Shown here: one piece after another, positions 6,867-15,303 of the stretch
Numbering within the stretch: the stretch's first letter is position 1
How the letters are laid out: the number at the start of each line of letters is the position of its first letter
Assembly (NCBI GenBank): GCA_964459305.1
Contig: CAYWNA010000079.1
Span: forward strand, 1 to 48,937
From: CAYWNA01 sp964459305
Lineage (GTDB): Bacteria > Planctomycetota > Planctomycetia > Pirellulales > Pirellulaceae
Reading direction: 5' to 3'
Length of the DNA stretch: 48,937 nt
The notes under the pieces: model-generated
Told to the model about the DNA's origin: nothing
Databases searched by the model: none
Seen by the model: only the letters and a program-made list of their open reading frames with translations
Position numbers and translations under genes: made by a program

Positions 6867-7481
6867 ATGAGTTCAAACGATCGAACGGGCGAACAACGCA
6901 AGGTATTCGGGATCGGTTTGAGTCGCACCGGGACGAAGAGTCTGGCGGGGGCACTCAACTTGCTAGGGATTCGAACAAAATGGTATCCCCAGGATCCGCA
7001 AACGTACTACGAACTGGTCATGGGGCAGTATCGGTTGAGCATCCTAAAAAGCTATCAGGGGCTAACGGATACGCCTGTCGTGCCATACTACCCACAATTC
7101 GACCAATTGTATCCCGGTAGCAGATTCGTCCTGACGGTGCGCGAAAAAGACGCTTGGCTTCGATCGTGCGCAAAGCATTGGGCCACTTCGGGCATCACGG
7201 GTCCGGAGCCCGAATCCGCGCCATTTTGGCGCAAGTTCGCCCAGTTCATGGACTGTTGCGTCTACGGTTCGTATGCCTACAATCCAGATCGTTGGTCTTG
7301 CGTGTATGACACTCACTTGGACAACGTCACGCGATACTTCGCGGGACGGCCCGATGACCTGCTGATCCTGGACGTCACCAAAGGCGAAGGCTGGGAAACG
7401 CTCTGTCCGTTCCTTGGTCTGGACGTGCCCGTGGAACCGTTTCCCAAGATCAACGATTTTCAGTCACCTTTGTTAGGTTAG
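6867..7481 (+). CDS. Sulfotransferase family protein (Sulfotransfer_4 type)
   Basis: A 204-aa protein. The N-terminal KVFGIGLSRTGTKSLAGAL (residues about 12-30) is a P-loop-like PAPS site in the form typical of the shorter sulfotransferase group PF17784. RFVLTVREKDAWLRSC (about 88-103) is the second phosphate-binding motif. The C-terminus contains DDLLILDVTKGEGWETLCPF, also characteristic of that group. It has no signal peptide, so it acts in the cytoplasm. It is transcribed divergently from the sulfotransferase at 5862-6731 and ends 93 bp before the sulfatase start. The ribosome binding site is weak. Pairing sulfate-transfer genes with a sulfatase hints at turnover of one sulfated compound, which is inference. 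Confidence 0.8.
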   Translation: MSSNDRTGEQRKVFGIGLSRTGTKSLAGALNLLGIRTKWYPQDPQTYYELVMGQYRLSILKSYQGLTDTPVVPYYPQFDQLYPGSRFVLTVREKDAWLRSCAKHWATSGITGPEPESAPFWRKFAQFMDCCVYGSYAYNPDRWSCVYDTHLDNVTRYFAGRPDDLLILDVTKGEGWETLCPFLGLDVPVEPFPKINDFQSPLLG

Positions 7482-7574
7482 CCAAGAGGGGCCCGATGGT
7501 TGCGCGTTGACAAGCCAATCCTCCTCGACAGCACGGGAGTCGAGATATTGGAACCGAAACAAGAGGAATGAACG

Positions 7575-9008
7575 ATGCCCACCTCTACCACGAATCGCCG
7601 ACGGTTTCTGCAGTCTGGTGCTGTTGGGGCTAGCGCGATGGCGTTTGGACCGAGCCGGCAGTCTGCGATTTCCGCACCGACCATTGCCAAGAACCGTCCG
7701 CCGAATTTCCTTTTCGTGATTTGCGATCAGTTGGGGTTGGACGCGATTGCGGCGCATGGATGTCCCGACGTTCACACACCCAACTTGGATCGGCTGATCC
7801 GTCGTGGTACGACATTCGCCGAATCGCACAGCACCAATCCCGTGTGCTCGCCGGCACGCAGCTCGCTGATGACCGGGCGGATGCCCGTGGAAACCGGCGT
7901 GATCACCAATAGTCGCCCGATTCATGCGAGCTGTCCAACCATCGGCCATGTGTTGGGATCGGCGGGCTATGAAACGGTCTACTGCGGCAAGTGGCATTTG
8001 CCGGGCGGCGTACCGCGGCCACAGGATGGGTTCTACGTGCTACCCGCGCGTGGAGGGCAGGGGGACATCGATGATACGGCCATTTCGCGAACCTGCGAAG
8101 CCTATCTGAAAAACCGGAGCAAAGATCGGCCTTGCTCGATGGTGGCGTCGTTCTTGCAGCCGCACGACATCTGCTACTGGGGCAATCACGTCGGCCTGCG
8201 AGTGCCCGACGGTCTGCCTTTTGAACAGATCCGCGATCAGCTGCCCGACCTGCCGCCGAACAATAAATCGCGCCCCCCGGCGCCGGCCAAGCTGGACCGG
8301 ATCAAGTTCGACCGATTTGACGATGGGCAGTGGCGGTACTACCTGTACATCTACGCCCGGATGATCGAGATGCTGGATGCCGACGTCGGCCGAGTCCTCG
8401 ACGCGGTGGAAACCAGCGGCGAAGCGGACAACACGGTGATCATGTTTACGTCGGATCACGGCGACGGTCGCGGCCGCCATATGCATGTATCGAAATGGTA
8501 TCCCTACGAGGAAGCCGTCAAAGTACCGATGATCGTTTCGTGCCCCGGACGGATCGCCGAGAACCATCGCGACGCCGTACATTTGGTCAGCGGCTTGGAT
8601 GTGATGAGTACGATGTGCGATTACGCTGGGGTCAAACCGCCCGATAACGTGCGCGGCAGCAGCGTGCGGCCGCTGCTGGAGCAGAAAAACGTAACGTGGC
8701 GCGAGTGTGTTTCGTCGGAGCATCACGTGGACGGTAGGATGCTCCGAACCGAACAGTACAAATACGTCCACTACGAAGACGATCCGGTCGAACAACTTTT
8801 CGATATGAAGGCCGATCCCTGGGAAATGAACAACTTGCACCAGGATTCGAAGTACGCCACCGTTCTTGCGGATCACCGCAAACTGCTTGCCGAATTTCAG
8901 TCGCGCCTATCACCAGTGGAACCGACGCCTAGCGCGGTCCCACCACGACGCAAGCGAAAGAAGCCGGCACCGGCCGGAAGGGCACAGCCCAAAGGAGGAC
9001 GGACATGA
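7575..9008 (+). CDS. Tat-exported sulfatase
   Basis: A 477-aa type I sulfatase that hydrolyses sulfate esters, probably on glycans, outside the cytoplasm. The N-terminus has a Tat signal (NRRRFLQSGAVGASAMA). The domain starts with NFLFVICDQ. The formylglycine site is C91 in NPVCSPARSS, in the C-x-P-x-R form activated by a formylglycine-generating enzyme. VYCGKWHLPGG and TSDHGDGRG supply further active-site and metal ligands. The C-terminal 40 residues are Pro/Lys-rich. AAGAGG lies 10 nt upstream of the ATG. The stop overlaps the next start as ATGA, so the following protein is co-translated. No dedicated activating enzyme is present in the window. Confidence 0.93.
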   Translation: MPTSTTNRRRFLQSGAVGASAMAFGPSRQSAISAPTIAKNRPPNFLFVICDQLGLDAIAAHGCPDVHTPNLDRLIRRGTTFAESHSTNPVCSPARSSLMTGRMPVETGVITNSRPIHASCPTIGHVLGSAGYETVYCGKWHLPGGVPRPQDGFYVLPARGGQGDIDDTAISRTCEAYLKNRSKDRPCSMVASFLQPHDICYWGNHVGLRVPDGLPFEQIRDQLPDLPPNNKSRPPAPAKLDRIKFDRFDDGQWRYYLYIYARMIEMLDADVGRVLDAVETSGEADNTVIMFTSDHGDGRGRHMHVSKWYPYEEAVKVPMIVSCPGRIAENHRDAVHLVSGLDVMSTMCDYAGVKPPDNVRGSSVRPLLEQKNVTWRECVSSEHHVDGRMLRTEQYKYVHYEDDPVEQLFDMKADPWEMNNLHQDSKYATVLADHRKLLAEFQSRLSPVEPTPSAVPPRRKRKKPAPAGRAQPKGGRT

Positions 9009-9733
9009 GTGGCGTAGAAAGCAAGATACCCACCGATTTCCCGCTGAACACGATTGGGGCAGGCGTGGGCCGAATTGCTCGGTCAGAGGGCCCGTTCGAT
9101 GCGTCCGGTTCTTGGGAGCATCGGTACGGCGTCTATACGGCTGCGGGCCGTTTGTCGCGGGTCGGTGGACTCCGACTGCGGCGATCGGTCAAGTCCGATG
9201 GCCGTGTCCTTCTGGATGTGCAGTACCAGAAAATGCTTTCCGGCGGCAGCCAGTTAATATCCGCCAAGATTCACCTGACCGCCGACACTCCGCTGTCTGT
9301 GCCCGACAACTGGTCGTTTCAGGCGCGGGTGATGGATGCGCAAGGCCAAACGATCGACAACACGCAGATCAAGAAGTCGATACGGGTCATGGACGGTAAA
9401 CTGATCGCTGACGAGGCGAGTGGCGATAAGAAAGTCTCGTCGGCCGGCAACTACACATTGAACTGGGCATTGTTCGACGACGTACAGCGACTACCGGCCG
9501 AGGAGTTCCTGCCAATCGAGTTCACGCTGGTCGACCATTTTGATCAAGTCAAACCCAACCATAGGCTTTCGTTCCGCACGAGTACGGATGTGACGATCGG
9601 AGGCCGATCCGAGCGACTGCACGCGTTCGATCAGGTTGGTGAAGGGATAGTCCCATGGGTCTGGTGGGTCGGCTCGCGTGGACGTTTGCTCGCCGCCGTC
9701 AGTGGTTTGGAGGCCTACCTGCTGGAAGCGTAG
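9005..9733 (+). CDS. Sulfatase-linked hypothetical protein
   Basis: A 242-aa protein, translationally coupled to the sulfatase by a 4-bp ATGA overlap and preceded by GGAGGA. It has no signal peptide and no named domain. The middle is rich in predicted strands (GRVLLDVQYQKM, LISAKIHLTAD, SFQARVMDAQGQTIDN), suggesting an immunoglobulin-like or lipocalin-like beta sandwich. The C-terminus has a Trp-rich segment (VPWVWWVGSRGRLLAAVSGL) that could be a short amphipathic or membrane-contacting helix. The tight coupling suggests a partner or chaperone for the sulfatase or its substrate, but no function can be read from the sequence. Confidence 0.6.
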   Translation: MSGVESKIPTDFPLNTIGAGVGRIARSEGPFDASGSWEHRYGVYTAAGRLSRVGGLRLRRSVKSDGRVLLDVQYQKMLSGGSQLISAKIHLTADTPLSVPDNWSFQARVMDAQGQTIDNTQIKKSIRVMDGKLIADEASGDKKVSSAGNYTLNWALFDDVQRLPAEEFLPIEFTLVDHFDQVKPNHRLSFRTSTDVTIGGRSERLHAFDQVGEGIVPWVWWVGSRGRLLAAVSGLEAYLLEA

Positions 9734-9787
9734 GGACTTGCGAAGGAACAATCTGGCCAAGTTTCGTTTTCGATTCATTGAACCATA

Positions 9788-9858
9788 CATATTCGTGCCA
9801 GTCATGTTCTTGCCCTTCGGCCGGGAACGTGGGCGAGAATATGGGTGGCAAGAAAATG
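9788..9858. repeat. Large imperfect palindrome, family 1 copy a
   Basis: The left arm (9788-9815, starting CATATTCGTGCCA and ending TTCTTGCCC) and right arm (9831-9858, GGGCGAGAATATG then TGGCAAGAAAATG) pair at about 23 of 28 positions across a 15-nt loop. A sequence matching the right arm at about 25 of 28 positions recurs at 32992-33021. It lies downstream of the sulfatase operon and could terminate or stabilise its transcript, or be a non-autonomous mobile repeat. The rest of 9734-10032 shows no gene. Confidence 0.7.
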
Positions 9859-10032
9859 AAGAGCACCGAATTGGCGTCAAAATCTGTCCGAGTTGCCTTT
9901 CTGCGGATAAGGGCGGGGCATTCTCACGTCAGGTGCATCGTCGTTTGTGAGTGAACTTGCGATTCGGTGCCGGGCGGTACAGAATAGGGTTCCGCCCGAA
10001 CTCTTTCGTTTCCCGCCGACAGGAGCCACACG

Positions 10033-11238
10033 ATGAAGACTTTGCTTTCGGTAGTTGCCGTGTCATTCGGCTTGTTGATCGCCCTTCCGTCCTCCCGAGC
10101 CGCTGACGAGGGCCTACAACTGTCCGTACATGCCGGTCAGCACGACCGAACAGGCACACCGGTCTGTGTGCTGGTGGATGCACCGGCTGATGCGAAATGT
10201 GTCCGGTTGCATGACCCGGACGGTAATGAGATCGCCGCCCAACTGGCCACGCCGGGGTTGCTGAACGAAAATGCACAAGGCAAGAAGGAACTGCACTTCC
10301 TTGCGCCCGCCTTGGGGCAGGGCAAGTCGGTCAAGCTGACGGCGCAGTTCTCGGGCAAACCTGTGGCCGGTGGATTCTCATGGAAGAAAGTGCTTGGCGA
10401 GTACGCGGAGTTGAGTCACGAGAGCAGGCCGGTGATCCGGTACATGTGCAAGACGCTAACCGACGAGAATCGCGAGGAGGCATACAAGGTTTACCACCAC
10501 GTGTACAACCCGGTCGGCAATTCGTTTGTCACGAAGGGACCGGGGGGGAAATACCCCCATCATCGCGGCTTGTTTCTGGGTTTCAACAAAATCACCTACG
10601 GCGAAGACGGGCGGGCCAACACGTGGTCGGGGCAGAACACACCGCAAACACACGCGGATTTTCTGGCCGAGGAGGCGGGGCCTGTGCTGGGACGACATCA
10701 GGTGGCGATCGAGTGGCTTGGGTCGGGCGTTGAGGCATACCTCAACGAAAAGCGGGAAGTAGCCGTCTTCAACACGCCGGGTGGTACGCTGATTGAGTTT
10801 ACTTCGCAACTCACAACCGCTGGCGGTAAAGTCAAGCTGGACGGCAACGCTGCGCATGCCGGCTTCCAGTTTCGCGCCGACCAGGAAGTGGCCGAGGGAA
10901 CCGAAAAGCTGACATATTATCTCCGCCCGGACGGCAAAGGCGAACTGGGCCAGGCACGCAACAGTGCGTTTGACTTGCCTTGGGATGCCATCAGTTTCGT
11001 TTTGGGCGAACATCGCTACACGGCCCTGTACGTCGACCGACCGGAGAATCCTAAGCCGACGGAGTACAACGAGCGCACGTATGGCCGATTCGGATCGTTC
11101 TTCCCCTATCAGTTAGACGACGACAAGGATCTGACCGTCAAGTACCGCGTGTGGGTGCAGGACGATGAAATGACCGCCGAAGAGGCAACGGCATTCAGGG
11201 ACGACTTTGTGCAGCCGCCGAAGGTGACGTTCGAGTAG
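10033..11238 (+). CDS. Secreted DUF6807 (PmoA-like) protein
   Basis: A 401-aa protein with a Sec signal peptide (residues 1-23, cleaved after SSRA). The bulk matches DUF6807, annotated in planctomycetes as PmoA family because of sequence resemblance only. It is not a methane monooxygenase subunit context. Diagnostic stretches are YMCKTL near residue 137, GPGGKYPHHRGLFLGFNKI, and NERTYGRFGSFFPYQLD near the C-terminus. HHRGLF is the most conserved piece of the family and may form a ligand or metal pocket in a beta-sandwich resembling carbohydrate-active folds. AGGAG lies 9 nt upstream of the ATG. The gene is monocistronic and lies between a sulfatase unit and an oxidoreductase in a glycan-degradation region. 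The biochemical role is not established. Confidence 0.85.
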   Translation: MKTLLSVVAVSFGLLIALPSSRAADEGLQLSVHAGQHDRTGTPVCVLVDAPADAKCVRLHDPDGNEIAAQLATPGLLNENAQGKKELHFLAPALGQGKSVKLTAQFSGKPVAGGFSWKKVLGEYAELSHESRPVIRYMCKTLTDENREEAYKVYHHVYNPVGNSFVTKGPGGKYPHHRGLFLGFNKITYGEDGRANTWSGQNTPQTHADFLAEEAGPVLGRHQVAIEWLGSGVEAYLNEKREVAVFNTPGGTLIEFTSQLTTAGGKVKLDGNAAHAGFQFRADQEVAEGTEKLTYYLRPDGKGELGQARNSAFDLPWDAISFVLGEHRYTALYVDRPENPKPTEYNERTYGRFGSFFPYQLDDDKDLTVKYRVWVQDDEMTAEEATAFRDDFVQPPKVTFE

Positions 11239-11282
11239 GGAGTCTTCCATGAAGAAGTAGCGGCTGACTCAGCGGCTCCAAA

Positions 11283-12422
11283 TCAGGGGAATGATCCGGC
11301 GGATGTTTGTGACGCGAGCGCACGCAGACTATTGGAACGTCTACTATCCGTTTTCGATGTCGAAACAACTACCGTTCTTGATTTATCCGATAAGATATGG
11401 ACCGCCAGCGGCTCGAATGAATCGGTGAACCCGCCCGCTTCCGATCGCACCACGCGGGACTCGTCGATCACGACGACCTCGGTGCCCGATTTGACACCCG
11501 GCACGGTAATCGTCGTGTTTGCTTTTTGAAGTCGCTCGTCGTAGTTGACAGCGAACACGTAGAGCCGGCCATCGTGTTGCCTGGCCATTGCATCGACTTT
11601 CACATCGCCGTCGGCTCTGACCGTCACCGATTGCTTCGGCTGCTCGCCGAGAATCGCCGGTGCTAGGCGTGTAATCTGTTCGTTGATCTGTCGCAAAGCC
11701 TTTCGATTTGCGTCCGGCACTCCGAACTGTTTGTAGGACGGCTTCCAGATGTGTGTGAAGTAGCCGATTGCAGTCGCCCCGCGGCAGATCGCCATCCAGA
11801 CTTCGGCTCGAATGTGCGTCGGCGTTACGTCCTTTTGACGGTCCAGGGCCCCTGTCCACTGGCCGCCTTTGCTCGTTTCGATCCATGCGTAGACGGGGCG
11901 TTTGCCCGCGTGATCGACGAGCATCCCCGTTGCCTCCTGTACCAAGTGAATCCATTCTGGTTTGTTCCATCCGTAGATCGGATAGATGTCGTAGCCGATG
12001 ACATCGGCCGCTTTGATGTACTCGGGGTACAGACGATTGCGTTGCTCGTCGATCCACTTGCCGAAATGGGGATGGAAGTTGCCGGTCAGTGTCATGAACA
12101 CCGGACGCGATGGATCTGCCTCCTTGATCGCATTGTACTCGTCCATCGTTGCCGGCGGCTTCGCCCGCGGCTCGTAACGTGGTGGTGACAGCAGCGCGTT
12201 TTTGCCTTCGGCGTCGAATGCTTCGACTTCGCCGATGGATCCCCACACCGCGTCGCCGGGATGAACGGATCGCACCGTCATTTTCAGTTCCCGGAACGTC
12301 GCCGGACTGGTGAGGTCAAACTTCTGCTGCCCTTTCTTCGACTCGAGAGAACCATTGTATGGCAGGGATTCGGCGTCCGCGATAGTGGCGAGGTGTTCGC
12401 GGTGTGCTATACTGGGCTTTCG
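11283..12422 (-). pseudogene. 5'-truncated glycoside hydrolase-like gene
   Basis: The frame is open from a TGA at 12425 to the stop at 11283, but no start codon precedes recognisable homology. The first in-frame ATG (12281) lies inside a beta-sandwich-like domain reading FRELKMTVRSVHPGDAVWG. After a short linker the product continues as the second half of a TIM-barrel glycosidase-like domain (ADPSRPVFMTLTGNFHP, AADVIGYDIYPIYGWNKP, KRPVYAWIETSKGGQW, ICRGATAIGYFTHIWKP) and then a C-terminal beta domain. The first half of the barrel, where the acid/base residue would sit, is missing. It therefore looks like an internally deleted, promoterless remnant. Its 5' end runs into the leader of the divergent oxidoreductase gene. 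Confidence 0.6.
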
Positions 12423-12444
12423 TCACGAAAGGGGGACCTCGCAA

Positions 12445-13740
12445 ATGGCATACCTACTATCACGAAGGCGTTTCCTGCGCCGAAGCGCCGCGTTGGCGGC
12501 AAGCGGCATCGCTGTGCCGCAGATTGTTCCTTCTGGCGTTTTGGCCGCGGTGGGGCCGAACGATCAAATCGGTGTGGGGTACATCGGCGTGGGACGCCGC
12601 GGTCAGCAACTGATGCATTTGCCGCCGGAAGGCAAAATTGTGGCCGTCGCCGACATCGACCAGCGCCGCGCCGATCTGTTGGCATCAGCCCGCAAGTGCC
12701 GAGGCTACACCGACTACCGCAGCATGCTTGAAGCCAAGGATGTCGACGCCGTGGTCGTGGCCACGCCCGATCACTGGCACGCGCTGCCGAGTATTCACGC
12801 CTGCCAAGCCGGTAAAGACGTGTACTGTGAAAAGCCGTTGACCCTGACGGTCCGTGAAGGCCAGGTGATGGTCGAGGCGGCGCGGAAACACGAGCGCGTC
12901 TTCCAGGTCGGCACGCAACGCCGCTCGTCCGCCGAACATCGCATCGCCTGTGCGCTGGTTCGCGATGGTCGGATTGGCAAAGTAGAGACGGTCAGTTGCC
13001 AGAACTTTGCGGCTCCGTGGGAGTGCAAGTTTCCCCCGCAATCCGTGCCCGGTGAGCTCGATTGGGACGTGTGGTGTGGCCAAACCGAACCGGTGCCGTT
13101 CCACCAGGACATCTTCATTCAGCGAGCCCGACCGGGCTGGATCTCTCTGCGGCCTTACTCGGGTGGCGAGTTGACCGGCAACGGCGTCCACGCATTGGAC
13201 TTGGTCCAGTGGGCTCTGGGCACCGATGACACCGGCCCGGTGGAAGTGTGGTCGGAGGGTGGAAAACTTGAACCTCTTGTGTACACCGTTCCGGAAGACC
13301 GTGGCCGGGGTAACGCCCATTGTGGCCGCGGGCATGAAGTCACATTCCGCTATGCCAGTGGGGTGACGGTGAAAATGGATAGCGGCCCGTTTGCCGGGAA
13401 GTACGTGGGCGAGAAAGGCACGATCGAAATCGGTGCCGGTAGCGTCAAGTCGAATCCGCCGGAGATCGTGCAGGAGGCGCTGACCAAAGCCGAGGGCCTT
13501 CCGCGCGTGAGTCATCTGCAGAACTGGATCGAGTGCATCAAATCGCGCGAGCGGCCGTCGGCCGACATCGAGATCGGCCATCGAGCGACGGTCATCTGCC
13601 ACCTCGGCAACATTGCCCGATGGGTAGGACGCAAGCTTCAATGGGATCCTGAAAACGAAGTTCTTCTCAACGACGACGAAGCCAATACCTACCTCGAGCG
13701 ACCAATGCGAAAGCCGTACCAGTTGCCCGATCCAGTGTGA
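12445..13740 (+). CDS. Gfo/Idh/MocA family oxidoreductase, Tat-exported
   Basis: A 431-aa NAD(P)-dependent sugar oxidoreductase. It has a twin-arginine signal (SRRRFLRRSAALAASG, residues 6-21). The Rossmann motif is GVGYIGVGRRG (43-53), and CEKPLTLT near 128-135 supplies the EKP signature whose Lys is catalytic. A C-terminal domain contains GNGVHALDLVQWALG. The ATG at 12445 is chosen because AAGGGGGA lies 8-9 nt upstream; the upstream open frame lacks a ribosome binding site. Planctomycetes carry many such exported copies, which presumably bind their cofactor before Tat export. The likely substrate is an oligosaccharide or inositol-like polyol released by neighbouring hydrolases. Confidence 0.92.
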   Translation: MAYLLSRRRFLRRSAALAASGIAVPQIVPSGVLAAVGPNDQIGVGYIGVGRRGQQLMHLPPEGKIVAVADIDQRRADLLASARKCRGYTDYRSMLEAKDVDAVVVATPDHWHALPSIHACQAGKDVYCEKPLTLTVREGQVMVEAARKHERVFQVGTQRRSSAEHRIACALVRDGRIGKVETVSCQNFAAPWECKFPPQSVPGELDWDVWCGQTEPVPFHQDIFIQRARPGWISLRPYSGGELTGNGVHALDLVQWALGTDDTGPVEVWSEGGKLEPLVYTVPEDRGRGNAHCGRGHEVTFRYASGVTVKMDSGPFAGKYVGEKGTIEIGAGSVKSNPPEIVQEALTKAEGLPRVSHLQNWIECIKSRERPSADIEIGHRATVICHLGNIARWVGRKLQWDPENEVLLNDDEANTYLERPMRKPYQLPDPV

Positions 13741-13842
13741 GGTCGAGCATGGATCAAGCAGAGGAAACGCATCGTCGACGGGCGGGAAGTACGTACGCGC
13801 TGAACTATCCGCGGCGCCGACACGCGAATCAAGGAAACGGAT

Positions 13843-15303
13843 ATGAGAACTACAAGGACCATCACCTTCAGCATCGCCATTTTGGCACTAGCGTTCTCTC
13901 TGGCGTGGGCGCAGGCCCCCGACAAAGCAGATGAATCTGCCGCTGGGTCAGAACCGTCTGAACGGCCGGCACAGGCGGAAACACCAGGACCGCAAAGCCA
14001 ATCCGGGCAGGAGGAGGTGGCGAAGCCGGCGGAATCTCTTCGATCGGCGGAGGCCCGAAAGGAACCGGAACGGGCGGACGCGAAAACGCCAGAGGGCAAG
14101 AAACGGACGCGGCGTGAACCGGTGAAGGTCGTCGATATCTCGCCGGAATTGGCGACGCATGAGGAGGTCGAATCGCTCAAGGTCGAGTTCAAGCAGCTTT
14201 CGGCCATGCGTCTGCGCCAGGACGGCTCGCTGCTGGCTTGCGATCGAGAGGCCAAGGTGATCCGGGTGGTCGGTGCCGAGGGCGAACAGGTCGACGCGAT
14301 CCAACTCGAATTCGCCCCAGAGGCGTTTGACATCGCCGCCAACGGGGCCATTTACTGCGGTGGCAAGGGACAACTGGCAAAGCTCGACGCAACCGGACGT
14401 GTTCTCAAGATGGTGACCGTCCCCGACGAGGTCGCTCGGATGCCGCCCGCAAAGGAGGCTGCCGAGCGGACGGACCCACCGCCAGCCAAGAAGCCGCCTT
14501 CCGAGGAGGTTGGTACGACAGAGGCGGAGGAGACTGCTTCGACGGATGTCGCCTCGACCGCGGCTGACAAGGAGCCCGCGGAAAACACTGCCCCAACCCC
14601 GGACGCGAAGGAACCCGCCGCGAGCACAGAACAGCCGCCGGCTGCGGCAAAACCTGCCGAGGGCACAAAGCCGGCGCGTCCCACTCGACGCCGGAAGAAA
14701 TCGCATCCCAAGCAAATATCGGGCATTGCCGTTTCCAAGGGCGACGTATTCGTGGCGTTTGGATCGGGATGGAGCACCGGCTCCAAGTCAAAACTATACC
14801 GTTTCGACCTGGAACTGGAGAATCCAAAGCAGTTGGCCGAAGGGTTGCGCGGATGCTGCCAGCGTTGCGACATCGTGGCCCGTGATGGAATTCTGTATCT
14901 GGCCGAGAACTCGGCGCATCGCGTCGTCCTCTACGACCGCGAGGGCAACGTGCTGGCGAAGTGGGGCGAGCGCGGCCGCAACGATTTGAAGGCATTCGGC
15001 GCCTGCTGCAACCCAATGAACATATGCTTCGACGGCCAAGGGGTGCTCTACACTTCGGAATCCGGCTTGGGACGAGTGAAGCGATACACGGCAGATGGCA
15101 AATACCTTGACTTGGTTGGCTACGTCGGCACCAATCGATTCTGGCACGGCAGCGGATTGGCCGCGTCGTGCAGCAACATGGCGATTGTTGTCACGCCGGA
15201 TGGTGAGCGCGTGTATGTGATGGACCACCGGAACAAGTCGATCCGGGTGCTTCGCAAGAAATGTGCAGTTGCGGACGTTGAAACCAAAGAGACGGGTCAA
15301 TGA
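13843..15303 (+). CDS. Secreted NHL-like propeller with Pro/Ala/Glu-rich insert
   Basis: A 486-aa protein with a signal peptide (residues 1-24) and a charged low-complexity N-terminal region. It has the start of a beta-propeller (KVEFKQLSAMRLRQDGSLLA, about 110-200), then an 85-residue Pro/Ala/Glu/Thr-rich insert (about 203-288) ending in a basic TRRRKKSH. The propeller resumes after the insert (ISGIAVSKGDVFVAFGSG onwards). Cysteines cluster in GLRGCCQRCD and FGACCNPMNICF, with another in AASCSNMAIVV, which may bind a metal or form disulfides. AAGGA lies 8 nt before the ATG. Its TGA overlaps the next ATG (ATGATG), so it is coupled to the PhnD/PQQ fusion. The function is unknown; it is probably a periplasmic or surface scaffold or sensor. 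Confidence 0.7.
   Translation: MRTTRTITFSIAILALAFSLAWAQAPDKADESAAGSEPSERPAQAETPGPQSQSGQEEVAKPAESLRSAEARKEPERADAKTPEGKKRTRREPVKVVDISPELATHEEVESLKVEFKQLSAMRLRQDGSLLACDREAKVIRVVGAEGEQVDAIQLEFAPEAFDIAANGAIYCGGKGQLAKLDATGRVLKMVTVPDEVARMPPAKEAAERTDPPPAKKPPSEEVGTTEAEETASTDVASTAADKEPAENTAPTPDAKEPAASTEQPPAAAKPAEGTKPARPTRRRKKSHPKQISGIAVSKGDVFVAFGSGWSTGSKSKLYRFDLELENPKQLAEGLRGCCQRCDIVARDGILYLAENSAHRVVLYDREGNVLAKWGERGRNDLKAFGACCNPMNICFDGQGVLYTSESGLGRVKRYTADGKYLDLVGYVGTNRFWHGSGLAASCSNMAIVVTPDGERVYVMDHRNKSIRVLRKKCAVADVETKETGQ

Noticed and set aside
12685..13641. Minus-strand frame of 318 codons
   Set aside because: It is antisense to the Gfo/Idh/MocA gene, with no motif and no ribosome binding site.
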